Shown here: positions 34,089 through 43,589 of the stretch, piece by piece
Layout: every line of letters starts with the position of its first letter
How positions within the stretch are numbered: the first letter of the stretch is position 1
Assembly (NCBI GenBank): GCA_027068435.1
Contig: JAMOTA010000038.1
Coordinates: 1-64,000 of the forward strand
DNA length: 64,000 bases
Direction: 5' to 3'
From: Sulfurovum sp.
GTDB lineage: Bacteria > Campylobacterota > Campylobacteria > Campylobacterales > Sulfurovaceae
Program-made: the position numbers and the translations under genes
The notes under the pieces: generated by a model
Told to the model about the DNA's origin: nothing
The model's input: the letters and a program-made list of their open reading frames with translations, nothing else
The model's database searches: none

Positions 34089-35044
34089 GAAAATATTTAA
34101 TGTGGTTACTTTTAAGTTCTCTAAGTTTTGCACTTACTACCTTAACGCCTATTGAGACTATAGAGGTTAACGGAACAGCAAAAGATATGGTATTAGATAG
34201 TAACAGATTAGTAGTTGCTACAGACATGGGACATATAGAGATACATGATATTGTGACAAAAAAGAAGATAAAAGAGATATATCTTCCAGATATTACAGAT
34301 TTTATGGGTGATGTTATACCTGCTAGAATTATGAGTACAGATGTTATAGGAGATATGTTTTTACTTCTTAGTGACAGTGGAAAAGGGGGGTATATAAACC
34401 TTTTTCTTTACGAGAATAATAGTACAAAACTGTTAATAAGTTATAAAGATAAAAAAACACTTGTTAAGGCACGTTTTATTGACAGTAAACATATCTTACT
34501 AGGATACTTGAGTAATGAAGTTTCACTTTTTAATATAGAGACAAAAAAAGAACGTTATAGAGTTCAGTTAAATGAGTCTAAGTTTTCAGATTTTGCATTA
34601 AATGAGAGTAAAAGTCAAGTAGTCTTCTCTTGTGAAAGTGGCATACTAAATATAGTTGATGTGCAGAGTGGGAAACTAGTAAAAGAACTTGCTGGAAAAA
34701 ATGTAGATAATGTATATAGAGTAGATTTTAAAAATGGTACAGTATCAGCAGCAGGACAAGACAGACGAGGTGTCTTGTATGATGCAAAAAGTGGAAAAGG
34801 TAGTTATGTAGAAGGAGATTTTCTCATTTACTCAACAGCACTTAGCCCCTCTGCATCTAAAGTAGCTTTTTCAATGGATGAGAAAAATGATATCTCTATC
34901 TACGCTACTAACAGTCATAGTAAAAAGTTTTTACTAAAAGGACAAAAAAGTACTCTAAATGTTATCATCTTTAAAGATGAAAATATACTTTTTTCAGCTA
35001 GTGATGATAATAGCATTTTAGTATGGGATTTAGCAAAAAAATAA
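34085..35044 (+). CDS. napL: NapL, periplasmic beta-propeller accessory protein
   Basis: A 319-residue protein with a signal peptide (about 1-17) and WD40-like repeats, seen in the periodic DxxSxxxxx blades and the terminal SASDDNSILVWDL. NapL is an accessory protein found in Campylobacterota nap clusters; its loss lowers NapA activity in Wolinella. Its start overlaps the acidic gene by 4 bases. Confidence 0.85.
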   Translation: MRKYLMWLLLSSLSFALTTLTPIETIEVNGTAKDMVLDSNRLVVATDMGHIEIHDIVTKKKIKEIYLPDITDFMGDVIPARIMSTDVIGDMFLLLSDSGKGGYINLFLYENNSTKLLISYKDKKTLVKARFIDSKHILLGYLSNEVSLFNIETKKERYRVQLNESKFSDFALNESKSQVVFSCESGILNIVDVQSGKLVKELAGKNVDNVYRVDFKNGTVSAAGQDRRGVLYDAKSGKGSYVEGDFLIYSTALSPSASKVAFSMDEKNDISIYATNSHSKKFLLKGQKSTLNVIIFKDENILFSASDDNSILVWDLAKK

Positions 35045-35055
35045 AGGAATAATAG

Positions 35056-35415
35056 ATGAATATATCTAGTATAGTTGTACAAGTTTTACCAAAGTTTATG
35101 GATGAGTTGGTTGAAGAGTTTAAGAGTTCAGAGCTTTGTGATTATCATTTACATGATAAAGAGACAGGAAAAGTTATTGTGACTATTGAAGGTGAAAATG
35201 TAGGTATCGAGATAGAAAAATTGGTTAAGATACAAGAGATGCCTCATGTTATTGCTGCAGATATGATGATGACTTATCAAGAAGATCAGTTAGATGAAGA
35301 GATTAAGATATTGAATGAACAAGATTTAGTACCCAAAATTCTAAATGATGATGATGTCAATGTAAGAGATATAGTGTATAATGGAGATCTTAAAAATAAA
35401 GATTTAGGATTTTAA
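35056..35415 (+). CDS. napD: NapD chaperone of NapA
   Basis: Small cytoplasmic chaperone that binds the Tat signal of NapA and aids cofactor insertion. The first 80 residues follow the NapD pattern (SSIVVQV near the start, then GKVIVTIEG and ADMMMTYQ); the C-terminal 35 residues (to 119) are an acidic extension. It has an AAAGGAAT ribosome site. Confidence 0.88.
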   Translation: MNISSIVVQVLPKFMDELVEEFKSSELCDYHLHDKETGKVIVTIEGENVGIEIEKLVKIQEMPHVIAADMMMTYQEDQLDEEIKILNEQDLVPKILNDDDVNVRDIVYNGDLKNKDLGF

Positions 35416-35416
35416 A

Positions 35417-35725
35417 ATGGCAGGTGTAATCGAATCAACAATAAAAACAAGTCCTCTAGGTAGATGGTATATAGAACTTAGTGATACTATGAAAGATGAG
35501 GAACCTCAAATCTGTATGGATGTTTATGAGTATGCAGACAAACTAGAGGAGATGGGAAAAGAGTATGATGGTATGGTAGAAGCTATATGGTCAAGTGATG
35601 ACAATGTAACGCCTGAGCAGATCAATGAAGTGCGTATGCAGATGAATGCATATGAAGCGGAGCAAGAGGCGAAAAAAGATGCTTCAAATAATATGCCCGA
35701 TGGAACGCCAAACTTTTCAGCATAA
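35417..35725 (+). CDS. Hypothetical protein in the nap operon, 102 residues
   Basis: Starts one base after the napD stop, so it is part of the operon. No signal peptide, no membrane segment, mostly helical and acidic (for example EEMGKEYDGMVEAIW), with a Pro/Asn-rich end. No known family is recognised. The tight coupling implies a link to nitrate reductase assembly or regulation, but nothing in the sequence proves it. Confidence 0.65.
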   Translation: MAGVIESTIKTSPLGRWYIELSDTMKDEEPQICMDVYEYADKLEEMGKEYDGMVEAIWSSDDNVTPEQINEVRMQMNAYEAEQEAKKDASNNMPDGTPNFSA

Positions 35726-35961
35726 TGAAAGTACTTAAAGAAATCTACGGAGTAGGAATACTTTTTTTCTACTACATGAAGTATATCGTCCTCATAGGAT
35801 GGCCTATACTTCTTTTCGGACTAGAATACAAGCCTAACTTTATTATGGATATATTATGGGTCTATTGTTTTGCATTAGCAACAAAAGACTTTATTATGAG
35901 AGTAGTATTGAAAAAGAAATATTGCAATATTGACTCATGTTCTCCCTCTTCAAAGAAATAG
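35725..35961 (+). CDS. Small membrane protein at the end of the nap operon
   Basis: A 78-residue protein with two hydrophobic segments (about 10-32 and 38-56) and a basic, Cys-containing tail (KKKYCNIDSCSPSSKK). Its start overlaps the stop of the previous gene. Not a recognised family; it may anchor or stabilise the Nap complex. Confidence 0.6.
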   Translation: MKVLKEIYGVGILFFYYMKYIVLIGWPILLFGLEYKPNFIMDILWVYCFALATKDFIMRVVLKKKYCNIDSCSPSSKK

Positions 35962-36021
35962 TTAAATCTCTTTATCTTTAATTGGCTATAATCAAGTAAT
36001 TTTATAAGATTAGGATAATTA

Positions 36022-37470
36022 ATGTTTGGAATATTTGATAGTAAAGATGAAGTGGCAGAGGCAAAGATTTTTTTCGGTTCAACTGAAGAGAGTAAAGCAC
36101 AAAAGCAAGAGAGAAAGAGTCCATTTGATGGTACAGTTGTAAGTACTGCACCTCTTTGTAGTGTTGATGACACGAATAAAGCACTTTATATAGCAAAAGA
36201 TGCTGTTAAACTTGCAAAAAAAGTCACACTATCCCAACGTATATTATGGCTAGAAGATGTAGCAAAAAGGTTGACACAAGAGAGAGAAGCTTTTGCTATG
36301 ATACTTGCAAAAGAGGTGGCAAAACCTATAGCATTTTCTCGTATTGAAGTTGACAGATGTGTGGAGACTATTAAACTTACTATTCTTGAACTCTCTAACC
36401 TCTCAGGAGAGACTATCCCTACAGATATTATGCCAAGTGGAAAGAGAACTTTGGCGTATTATAGACGTGAACCTGTAGGTGTGGTTGTCTGTATTACCCC
36501 ATTTAACTTTCCTCTTAACCTTGTAGCACACAAAATAGCACCTGCTTTAGGTGCGGGGAATACCGTGGTACTTAAACCTACACCAGAAGCACCCATGACT
36601 GCGTATATGCTAGCAAAGCTTTTTATCACTTCTGAGTTTGCAACTAAAGATGCACTCTCTGTTGTCTATGGTGATGCAGAGGTAGGTTCTACTTTAGTAA
36701 AAAGTTTTATCCCTAGAGTAATCAGCTTTACAGGTTCTGTACCTGTAGGAAATATTATCATGTCCCAAGCAGGGATAAAAAAAGTAAGTTTAGAACTTGG
36801 AGGAAATGCAGCAACATTTATAGATAAAAGTGCAGACTTGGCTACGACTGCTACACGTTGTGCCTTTGGAGCTTTCTATAACTCTGGACAAGTCTGTATC
36901 TCTTTACAGCGTATTTATGTGCATGAAGAGGTGTATGAAGCATTTGCAGAACTTATGGCTATAGAGACTAAAAAACTAAAAGTAGGTTCGCCTTATGATG
37001 AAGAAACTTTTATGGGACCACTTATAGATGATGACGCAAAGCATCGTACAAAAAGCTGGATAGCTTCAGCTAAAAATGAAGGGGCAAGAGTTGTTGCAGG
37101 TGGAGAAGAGGTAGAGGGTATCTTCCCTCCTACTGTCATGGCAGATGTAACAGATGATATGAAACTCATATGTGAAGAGGTATTTGCTCCTATAGTCTCT
37201 TTGGTCTCTGTACCTGACTATGAAACAGCCATAGAGAAGATGAATGATTCTCCTTTTGGTTTGCAGTTTTCTATCTTTAGTAATGACCTTAAAATGGCAC
37301 AGAACTTTATAGAAGATGCAGAGTGTGGAGGTGTGGTGATTAACGATATTCCTACACTGCGTTTTGATGTTCAGCCTTATGGTGGTTCTAAGCTTTCAGG
37401 AGTTGGACGAGAAGGACCAAAGTGGGCATTGGAAGAGTTTACTGAGATTAAATCTATCATCATGTGTTAA
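36022..37470 (+). CDS. NAD(P)-dependent aldehyde dehydrogenase
   Basis: A 482-residue member of the aldehyde dehydrogenase superfamily. The catalytic Cys is C292 in SGQVCISLQR and the general-base Glu is E258 in SLELGGNAA; the nucleotide-binding Asn lies in TPFNFPLN. The substrate is not deducible; lactaldehyde- and glyceraldehyde 3-phosphate-like family members are the nearest pattern. It has its own short gap from the nap operon and overlaps or abuts a DUF420 gene. Confidence 0.88.
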   Translation: MFGIFDSKDEVAEAKIFFGSTEESKAQKQERKSPFDGTVVSTAPLCSVDDTNKALYIAKDAVKLAKKVTLSQRILWLEDVAKRLTQEREAFAMILAKEVAKPIAFSRIEVDRCVETIKLTILELSNLSGETIPTDIMPSGKRTLAYYRREPVGVVVCITPFNFPLNLVAHKIAPALGAGNTVVLKPTPEAPMTAYMLAKLFITSEFATKDALSVVYGDAEVGSTLVKSFIPRVISFTGSVPVGNIIMSQAGIKKVSLELGGNAATFIDKSADLATTATRCAFGAFYNSGQVCISLQRIYVHEEVYEAFAELMAIETKKLKVGSPYDEETFMGPLIDDDAKHRTKSWIASAKNEGARVVAGGEEVEGIFPPTVMADVTDDMKLICEEVFAPIVSLVSVPDYETAIEKMNDSPFGLQFSIFSNDLKMAQNFIEDAECGGVVINDIPTLRFDVQPYGGSKLSGVGREGPKWALEEFTEIKSIIMC

Positions 37471-37472
37471 GT

Positions 37473-37955
37473 ATGAGTAGTATGTTTGTTACAGGATTTT
37501 TAGGAACAAAAGCACCACTGTTTATGGATATTGTGACGCTTATTGTGGCTTTTTTACCACTACTTATTGGTTTGGCTATCTCTTTTGCACGACAAAAGAA
37601 CTATAGATTACATCATGTAACACATACGGTGCTTTTTATTGTTTCATTACTTGTTATAGGGTATTTTGAGTATGGTGTACGTTTAGGTGGAGGGTATGAA
37701 GCTTTTGTTCAACATACACAAGTTTCACATGACTATCTATTTATTGTCCTTATGATACATATATTTATCTCTGTAGTGACTATGGGCGTGTGGGCAAGTA
37801 CACTACTTAATGCGTATAAGAGCTACCAAAGAGGGGGCATACTTCCTGGTGTTGACTCCTCCATACACAAAAAAGCAGGGTTACGTGCCTTTATAGGTAT
37901 AACGCTTACCTCATTGACAGGTATTTGGGTATATCTGCTTCTCTTTGTGTTTTAA
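37473..37955 (+). CDS. DUF420 membrane protein
   Basis: A small inner-membrane protein of about 160 residues with four hydrophobic segments and conserved His residues (RLHHVTHTVLF, ISVVTM, SSIHKKAG) like the DUF420 group, which is found near respiratory genes. I start at the ATG 37473; a GTG three codons earlier, overlapping the dehydrogenase stop, is also possible. Heme or copper binding by the His residues has been suggested for the fold but is not shown. Confidence 0.72.
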   Translation: MSSMFVTGFLGTKAPLFMDIVTLIVAFLPLLIGLAISFARQKNYRLHHVTHTVLFIVSLLVIGYFEYGVRLGGGYEAFVQHTQVSHDYLFIVLMIHIFISVVTMGVWASTLLNAYKSYQRGGILPGVDSSIHKKAGLRAFIGITLTSLTGIWVYLLLFVF

Positions 37956-37981
37956 TAGTATTTCAATAGTTAGGATATTTT

Positions 37982-38419
37982 ATGAAAAAAGTTGCTATCT
38001 CTGCTTGTCTTACAGGTAAAGAGTGTCGTTATGATGCTACCGATAACTTTAATGCAAAACTAATGGCACGTTTAGATGGGTATGAACTTATACCTTTTTG
38101 TCCAGAAGATTATGCTTTTGGTTCACCTCGTCCTACTATGGATTTGGTAGAAGTAGAGGATGAAGTTAAAGCCATATCTAACAAAACTGGAGCAGATTTA
38201 TCTGTAGCAGTAGAGGGGTATGCAAAACAGTTTTTCAATACCCATACAGATATAGAACTCTTTATAGGTAAAGATAGAAGTCCTAGTTGTGGTGTTTGTA
38301 GTGCAAAAGTGTACGATACAGAGAAAAAGCTTCTAACAGAACAAGCTGTAGGACTTATGGCTAAAGAGGCGATAGCTAGAGGGATTACCTCTGTGGATGC
38401 AGAAGAGTTTAGAGGTTAA
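37982..38419 (+). CDS. DUF523 family protein
   Basis: A 145-residue protein matching DUF523: it begins KVAISACLTGKECRYD, then has FCPEDYAFGSPRPTM and a Cys pair in SPSCGVCSAKVYD. The conserved Cys and Asp residues suggest a metal or thiol site. No function is established for the family. Its stop overlaps the ATG of the protease that follows. Confidence 0.85.
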   Translation: MKKVAISACLTGKECRYDATDNFNAKLMARLDGYELIPFCPEDYAFGSPRPTMDLVEVEDEVKAISNKTGADLSVAVEGYAKQFFNTHTDIELFIGKDRSPSCGVCSAKVYDTEKKLLTEQAVGLMAKEAIARGITSVDAEEFRG

Positions 38420-39867
38420 TGATGAAAATTTTATGGAGTGTAATACTAAGCACTATGTTTCTCTTTGGAAGCCTACAACAAGATGATGTCACTAAGCAAG
38501 CCATAGTCAAGATTTACACAACAGCAAAAATACCTAGCTATATTGTGCCATGGAGTAGTGCTATAAGAAGTAGTACAGGTTCAGGTGCCATTATAGAGGG
38601 TGGGTATATCTTAACTAATGCCCATGTGGTTGCTAACCAAGCGTTTATAGAAGTAGAGCGTTATGGAGAGCGTAAACGCTACATAGCCAAAGTCTATGCA
38701 GTTTCACATCAAGTAGATTTGGCACTGCTTAAAGTAGAAGATGAAGTATTTTTTGAGGGTATAACACCACTCACTTTTGGGTCACTACCTTATGTGGAAC
38801 AAAAAATAGTAGTCTATGGTTATCCTATGGGAGGAAATACTTTAAGTGCAACCATAGGTGTAGTTTCTCGTGTAGAACATCATACCTATGCACATAGTGG
38901 TGAGTCATTTTTAGCAGTACAAGTAGATGCTGCTGTGAACCCTGGAAACTCAGGAGGGCCAGCCCTCTCAGATGGCAAAATTGTTGGGGTAGTGATGCAA
39001 GTGATTACCAAGTCTCAAAATATTGGCTATTTAGTACCTATAAGTATTGTAAAACACTTTATATCAGATATGAAAGATGGTACGCATGATGGTTTTGCAG
39101 ACTTAGGGATAGGTACACAAAAGTTAGAAAATCCTGCAATTAGACGTTACTATGGTCTTGATGAAAATGTGAGTGGAAAACTCATTAATAAAGTTTTAGA
39201 AAAAAGTATTTTTCATACGCCTTTAAAAGAGGGAGATATCTTAACCACTGTTGATGGACATACCATAGAAAATGACGGTACAGTAGAGTTTAGAAAACAT
39301 GAATTTACTTACTACCATCACTTTATAGACAAGTATCAAATGGGTGAACATGTAGGTTTAGATATTATAAGAGATACAAAGCCTATGCATTTAGATGTAA
39401 TATTAGAACATACAGCAGATGATATTTATTTAGTTAAAACAACACGCTATGATGTAATGCCTAGTTACTTTATTTATGGTGGGTATGTATTTTCACCTCT
39501 TACTCGTAACCTTATACGTTCTACAAATAGTAACCGACTAAAGTTAAGTTCTCTCGCTTCACAGTGGCAAACCGATACTAAAAGTGAAGCGGTGGTACTT
39601 TTAAAAGTATTAGCCTCAGATATAAGTAGAGGAGATAATAACTTTGGTATGTGGGCTATAGATAAAGTTAATGGAGATAGCTTTAAAGACTTTAAATCGT
39701 TTTATAAAAAGGTAAATGCAGTTAAAGAGCCATATATCATCTTAGAAGATAACGATGGTATTAAAGTAGTTATAGAGAGAAAAGAGGCACTCCTAAGACA
39801 AGAGGAGATACTTAAAAAATACAATATACAGTTCGATAAATCTATAGATTTAAGAGATAAAAAGTAA
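38419..39867 (+). CDS. Deg-type serine protease with PDZ domains
   Basis: A 482-residue exported protease of the trypsin/HtrA fold. The signal peptide covers about 1-18. The catalytic triad is H69 (LTNAHVV), D100 (VDLALLK) and S178 (NPGNSGGPAL). A PDZ domain follows (about 225-325), and a second PDZ-like region ends the protein, an organisation closer to the plant Deg9-type group than to classic DegP. It would degrade or process misfolded periplasmic proteins. Confidence 0.87.
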   Translation: MMKILWSVILSTMFLFGSLQQDDVTKQAIVKIYTTAKIPSYIVPWSSAIRSSTGSGAIIEGGYILTNAHVVANQAFIEVERYGERKRYIAKVYAVSHQVDLALLKVEDEVFFEGITPLTFGSLPYVEQKIVVYGYPMGGNTLSATIGVVSRVEHHTYAHSGESFLAVQVDAAVNPGNSGGPALSDGKIVGVVMQVITKSQNIGYLVPISIVKHFISDMKDGTHDGFADLGIGTQKLENPAIRRYYGLDENVSGKLINKVLEKSIFHTPLKEGDILTTVDGHTIENDGTVEFRKHEFTYYHHFIDKYQMGEHVGLDIIRDTKPMHLDVILEHTADDIYLVKTTRYDVMPSYFIYGGYVFSPLTRNLIRSTNSNRLKLSSLASQWQTDTKSEAVVLLKVLASDISRGDNNFGMWAIDKVNGDSFKDFKSFYKKVNAVKEPYIILEDNDGIKVVIERKEALLRQEEILKKYNIQFDKSIDLRDKK

Positions 39868-39917
39868 AAACTAGTGATTTTGTTGATGTTAATTAATTTT
39901 TATGGACTTTTTTTTGC

Positions 39918-39923
39918 TATACT
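39918..39923 (+). promoter_or_regulatory. -10 element of the lipoprotein gene
   Basis: TATACT 41 bases before the lipoprotein start, in a T-rich run, followed by an AAAGGAAAG ribosome site. Confidence 0.45.
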
Positions 39924-39964
39924 AAGGTATGTCTTTGACAAACTAATTTTAATAAAGGAAAGAA

Positions 39965-42370
39965 ATGAAGAATAAAATTATTTTAAGTAGTATAGCAGCA
40001 GTAGCGCTTTTATCATTATCAGGATGTGGAGGTGGTGGTTCAACACCAGATTAACCTGCAAAAAAATCAACTATCTCAGGTGTAGCAGTAGATGACCTGA
40101 TTTTGAATGGTATTGTAACAGCAAAAAAAGTCAATGGTGATGTTTTAGTTACAGGAAGAACTAGCACAACAGATGGAAGTTATGCGTTAAATGTTGACTA
40201 TGCAGGTGTGGTTTTATTAAATGTAACTTGTGATGCAGACTCTACAATGTTGAATCCAGAGACACATGAGACAATAACATGTGGAAGTGACGTAGCGTTA
40301 AATTCACTAGCAGAAGTAGCAGCAGGTGTAGATATGACAGTAAATATTTCTCCTCTAACAGAGATAGTCTATCAGCGTGCAACAGAGCAAGCTGGAGGAG
40401 AAATAGCAGATATTACTGCTGATGACTTAGCAGTCTCAAGAGGGGAAATAGGAGAGATGTTTGGGGTTGACCCACTAGTAGCTGACCCTACAGAAGGTAA
40501 TAGTGCAATTATTATTGGAGCTATTCATACTCTTGCTGAGGCAGATGATAGTACCTCTGTTATAGATGTAACCAATGCTTTGGCAGAAGAACTCTCTGAT
40601 GGAGAGGCTAATGGAGCAACAGATGTAACAGTTGTAGCGTTAACAGGTACTATGGAGGAAGAAGATCTTACTAATCCACTTACTGAAGCTGATGGTGACT
40701 ATACTCCAACGGGTGATTATGGTAGTGTTGATGACAGCGATGATGACAGCGATGATGACAGCGATGATGGAGCTGGAACTGGTGACGACAGTGATGATGG
40801 AGCTGGAACTGGTGATGACAGTGATGATGGAGCTGGAACTGGTGATGATACAGATGCAGGTGGTACGAGTGATATAGATGGAGCAAAAGCACTTTTTGCT
40901 GAGTTACGTACACAAGCTATGAGTGTAACAGACTACCAAGAAGCTGGTACTCCAGGATTCTTAGATACAGAAGCACTATCTATGGAAGAGGCTGTAAACA
41001 ATGTAGTGATAAATACAGAGTTCATAGGTGAAATACTTGGTCGTTTTGCAGATGCTATAGAGTATGCTGAAGAGAATGAGCAAACTTCTCTTTCAGGTCT
41101 TGAGCTTAGTGAAACAAGAAGTGCAACTATTAGTAAAAATGACGAAGGTTCATGGAGTTATACTATATCTCAATCAGATAGTGCAGATACATGGACAGGT
41201 ACAGTAACGTACCCAGAGATAGATGATAGCTTTAATCCTTATGATTTTACTTCACTTAATGCAACACTCGTTGGAACTTTACCTCTTGATTATGACCCTG
41301 TAGATGGTGTAGAAGATAGACAAAGTTTCAATGGTACATTTGGTATTGATAAAACTTCAACGGGTGCAAACCTAACACTCAATGCAGAAGTGTCAAGTAA
41401 TGGAACAACGATTACTCTTTCAGATACAACAGCTACATTAGGGTATGAAGCAGGTGAAGAGGTAGCTGGTGAAACAGAACCACAATTTAACTTTATTAAA
41501 CTAAACACAGTAACTATACAAGGTGTAGTGGGTGCATATACTGTAGATGGTAAAATAGACGTAAACTCTTATGTACAAAATGCTGGTATGTCAGCACAAG
41601 GTGGATTTACGGAAGTATATACAACTGATTTTGGTGGACAAGTGTATTGTGGAGATGGTAGCAATTATGAAAATGGATATGTAGAAATTACACTTGATGA
41701 TGTAACACATAGAGCCTATACAAATGAAAATGGATATTTCAATACTGAAATTAATGGTCAATACGATTGGGATGACTTTGATACCGCAGCATCTACTTTA
41801 TCATTTGAAAATACATGTCCTATGGGAGTAACACCACAAGTTAACTTAGATTATGTAGATTCTAATAATGATGGTGACCTTGCAAACAGTGGTTGGGTTC
41901 CAAATGATCTTACTTATGTAGGGGCTATCTCAAAAACAGGTGCATCTATAGAGGGTACATTAAATGTACTATGGACAAATGCAGAAACTATGAACTTAGA
42001 GAGTGAAACTGAAGATGAAAAGTTAAATGTTCGTATTAATGGTAAACTTCAAATGCCAGAGCGTCCAGAGATATTGTTAACATTAACTTATGAAAATACA
42101 GATACAAATGTGACTGTTGGTGCTTCATATAGTTATGATGCAATAGTTATCAATGTAACTGGTGATTTTGATGCAGAGATGGAAAATGGTGATGTTGTTG
42201 TAACAACACATACAGGTCTTCGTGCAGAACTTACAGTAGCAAATGGTGACTTAGTTGTAGATGGTACAGGTACTGTAACTAAAGATGGTGTAATAGTTGG
42301 AACAGTTGAAGAGCGTTCTGATGTACCTGTGATAGCATATGTAGATGGTTCTTTTGAATCTCTTCCATAG
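39965..42370 (+). pseudogene. Large surface lipoprotein gene interrupted by one in-frame stop
   Basis: The ATG at 39965 gives a clear lipoprotein signal (lipobox LSGC, then GGGGS) and then a TAA at 40052-40054, after which the same frame is open for over 750 codons to 42370. The stop may be a single C-to-T change of a CAA codon. Downstream of it the codon use is normal and the protein has a Ser/Asp/Gly repeat block (40727-40858) and beta-rich domains. Restart at TTG 40103 would lose the signal, so the mature lipoprotein would not be made. Sequencing error is the alternative. No specific family is recognised. Confidence 0.7.
40727..40858 (+). repeat. In-frame tandem repeats in the lipoprotein gene
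   Basis: A 12-base unit (GATGATGACAGC, encoding DDDS) is repeated about three times, followed by nearly three copies of a 30-base unit beginning GGAGCTGGAACT (encoding a GAGTGDDSDD-type block). The copies differ by only a few bases. The unit lengths are multiples of three, so copy-number change would keep the frame. Confidence 0.85.
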
Positions 42371-43499
42371 TAAACAAAGAAAAATACAAAAAGGCATCCT
42401 AAGTATAGGTGTGCTTTTTTTTGGTGAGTTGGCTATTGCTGACTCACTCTCATTTTTAAACCCTTTTCAACTTCCAAATACTCCACAAACCTTTTATGTC
42501 AATACCCAAACACTTTTAATGAATGATGCCTTCTCTATAGATGGACTTTTTCATGATTTCAAAGGGCGTTTTTATAGTCAAAAATTTGACTACCTTGCAG
42601 TAGAAGATAGAAGATATGACATAGGTACTTACATAAGTGGTTTAGGTTATCTTGGTTTAACATACCGTCAAGAAGCAGTGATGAAAACATCAGCAGATAC
42701 CATGCTTCTTGTAAATCAATCATCAAATGACCTAGATATGACGTTAGATAAAAATTATAATATCGCTTTAACGATAGAGGGTTTTGAAGTTTATGGTATT
42801 ACACTTGCAAATACATTAAATCTTTATAAAGATAAAGAGTATAGTGTTAAACTTGGATTTGCAGTAGAATTACTACATGGAACACAAACACAACATGGAA
42901 ATGTTTATGGAAATGCTACTGCATTAAGTGAAAAAGATTATGACTTTATGTTTAGCTCTACTTATAGATATACAGAAAATCATCTCTATGACTTAGAGGT
43001 AAACTCTGCTACGTCTTATGGGTTTAGTACACACCTTTCACTTTTAGCACAGTACCGTAAGTTTTCACTTTTAGTAGTAGGAAATGATATTTTTGCTAAG
43101 CTTTATTGGAAAAATTTACCTTATAGTTATGTCACTATGTCATCAGACAATAAAAGTTATGATGAAAATGGCTATGTAGAGTACTCACCTGTTATTTCAG
43201 GACTTGAAAAAGAGGTGACATTTACACAAACACTTATAGATAAATGGAAAGTAGAAGGATCATACGCATTAGATGAAAATACTATGCATCTTGGAGTAGA
43301 GTATATCTACGATACGTATCTACCCTATGTAAAATATACTTATGCATATAATGAAAATCTAGTAGGAAGTTTAAGTTATGAAACATATTTTGGTATGTTT
43401 GGGGTAGATATTCACTATAAGGAGTATCGTTTTGCTCTATATGCCAATGGTTTTAGTGACACCTCTGCCCTAAAATTCGACATCGGATGGAATTATTAA
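42345..43499 (+). CDS. Predicted outer-membrane beta-barrel protein
   Basis: A 384-residue protein that starts inside the end of the lipoprotein gene (26-base overlap) in another frame. It has a signal-like segment (about 17-32) and then many alternating amphipathic strands, ending with the aromatic residues of an outer-membrane signal (FDIGWNY). I do not recognise a family. The overlap implies co-translation with the lipoprotein, with which it may form a surface unit. Confidence 0.65.
   Translation: MVLLNLFHSKQRKIQKGILSIGVLFFGELAIADSLSFLNPFQLPNTPQTFYVNTQTLLMNDAFSIDGLFHDFKGRFYSQKFDYLAVEDRRYDIGTYISGLGYLGLTYRQEAVMKTSADTMLLVNQSSNDLDMTLDKNYNIALTIEGFEVYGITLANTLNLYKDKEYSVKLGFAVELLHGTQTQHGNVYGNATALSEKDYDFMFSSTYRYTENHLYDLEVNSATSYGFSTHLSLLAQYRKFSLLVVGNDIFAKLYWKNLPYSYVTMSSDNKSYDENGYVEYSPVISGLEKEVTFTQTLIDKWKVEGSYALDENTMHLGVEYIYDTYLPYVKYTYAYNENLVGSLSYETYFGMFGVDIHYKEYRFALYANGFSDTSALKFDIGWNY
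42388..42421 (+). terminator. Terminator-like hairpin inside the start of the barrel gene
   Basis: AAAAAGGCATCC can pair with GGTGTGCTTTTTT (with G-T pairs and a bulge), and a T run follows. It would sit 18 bases after the lipoprotein stop, but inside the signal-peptide codons of the next gene, so it could tune expression of the barrel protein. Confidence 0.3.
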
Positions 43500-43526
43500 C
43501 TATTTGTTAACTTTTCATTCATTTAC

Positions 43527-43556
43527 TTGACATTTATAAATGAACTGTGTTATAAT
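43527..43556 (+). promoter_or_regulatory. Sigma-70 promoter of the porin gene
   Basis: TTGACA at 43527-43532 and TATAAT at 43551-43556 separated by 18 bases, a near-consensus promoter, which suits an abundant outer-membrane protein. An AAGGAATT ribosome site follows. Confidence 0.75.
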
Positions 43557-43589
43557 GCTATTTATATAACAAAACACAAGGAATTTACA

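Noticed and set aside
39868-40054. Selenocysteine or programmed recoding at the lipoprotein stop
   Set aside because: The codon is TAA, not TGA, and no shift-prone or hairpin signal is seen; a simple nonsense change is the plainer reading.
40692-40913. Long open frames on both strands across the lipoprotein repeat block
   Set aside because: The tandem repeat makes stop-free stretches in all frames; the translated products are only His/Leu or Met-rich repeats without a start signal.
43527-43589. Upstream start of the porin (21 extra residues)
   Set aside because: The extra codons cover the -10 promoter box and lack a ribosome site; the signal peptide begins at 43590.
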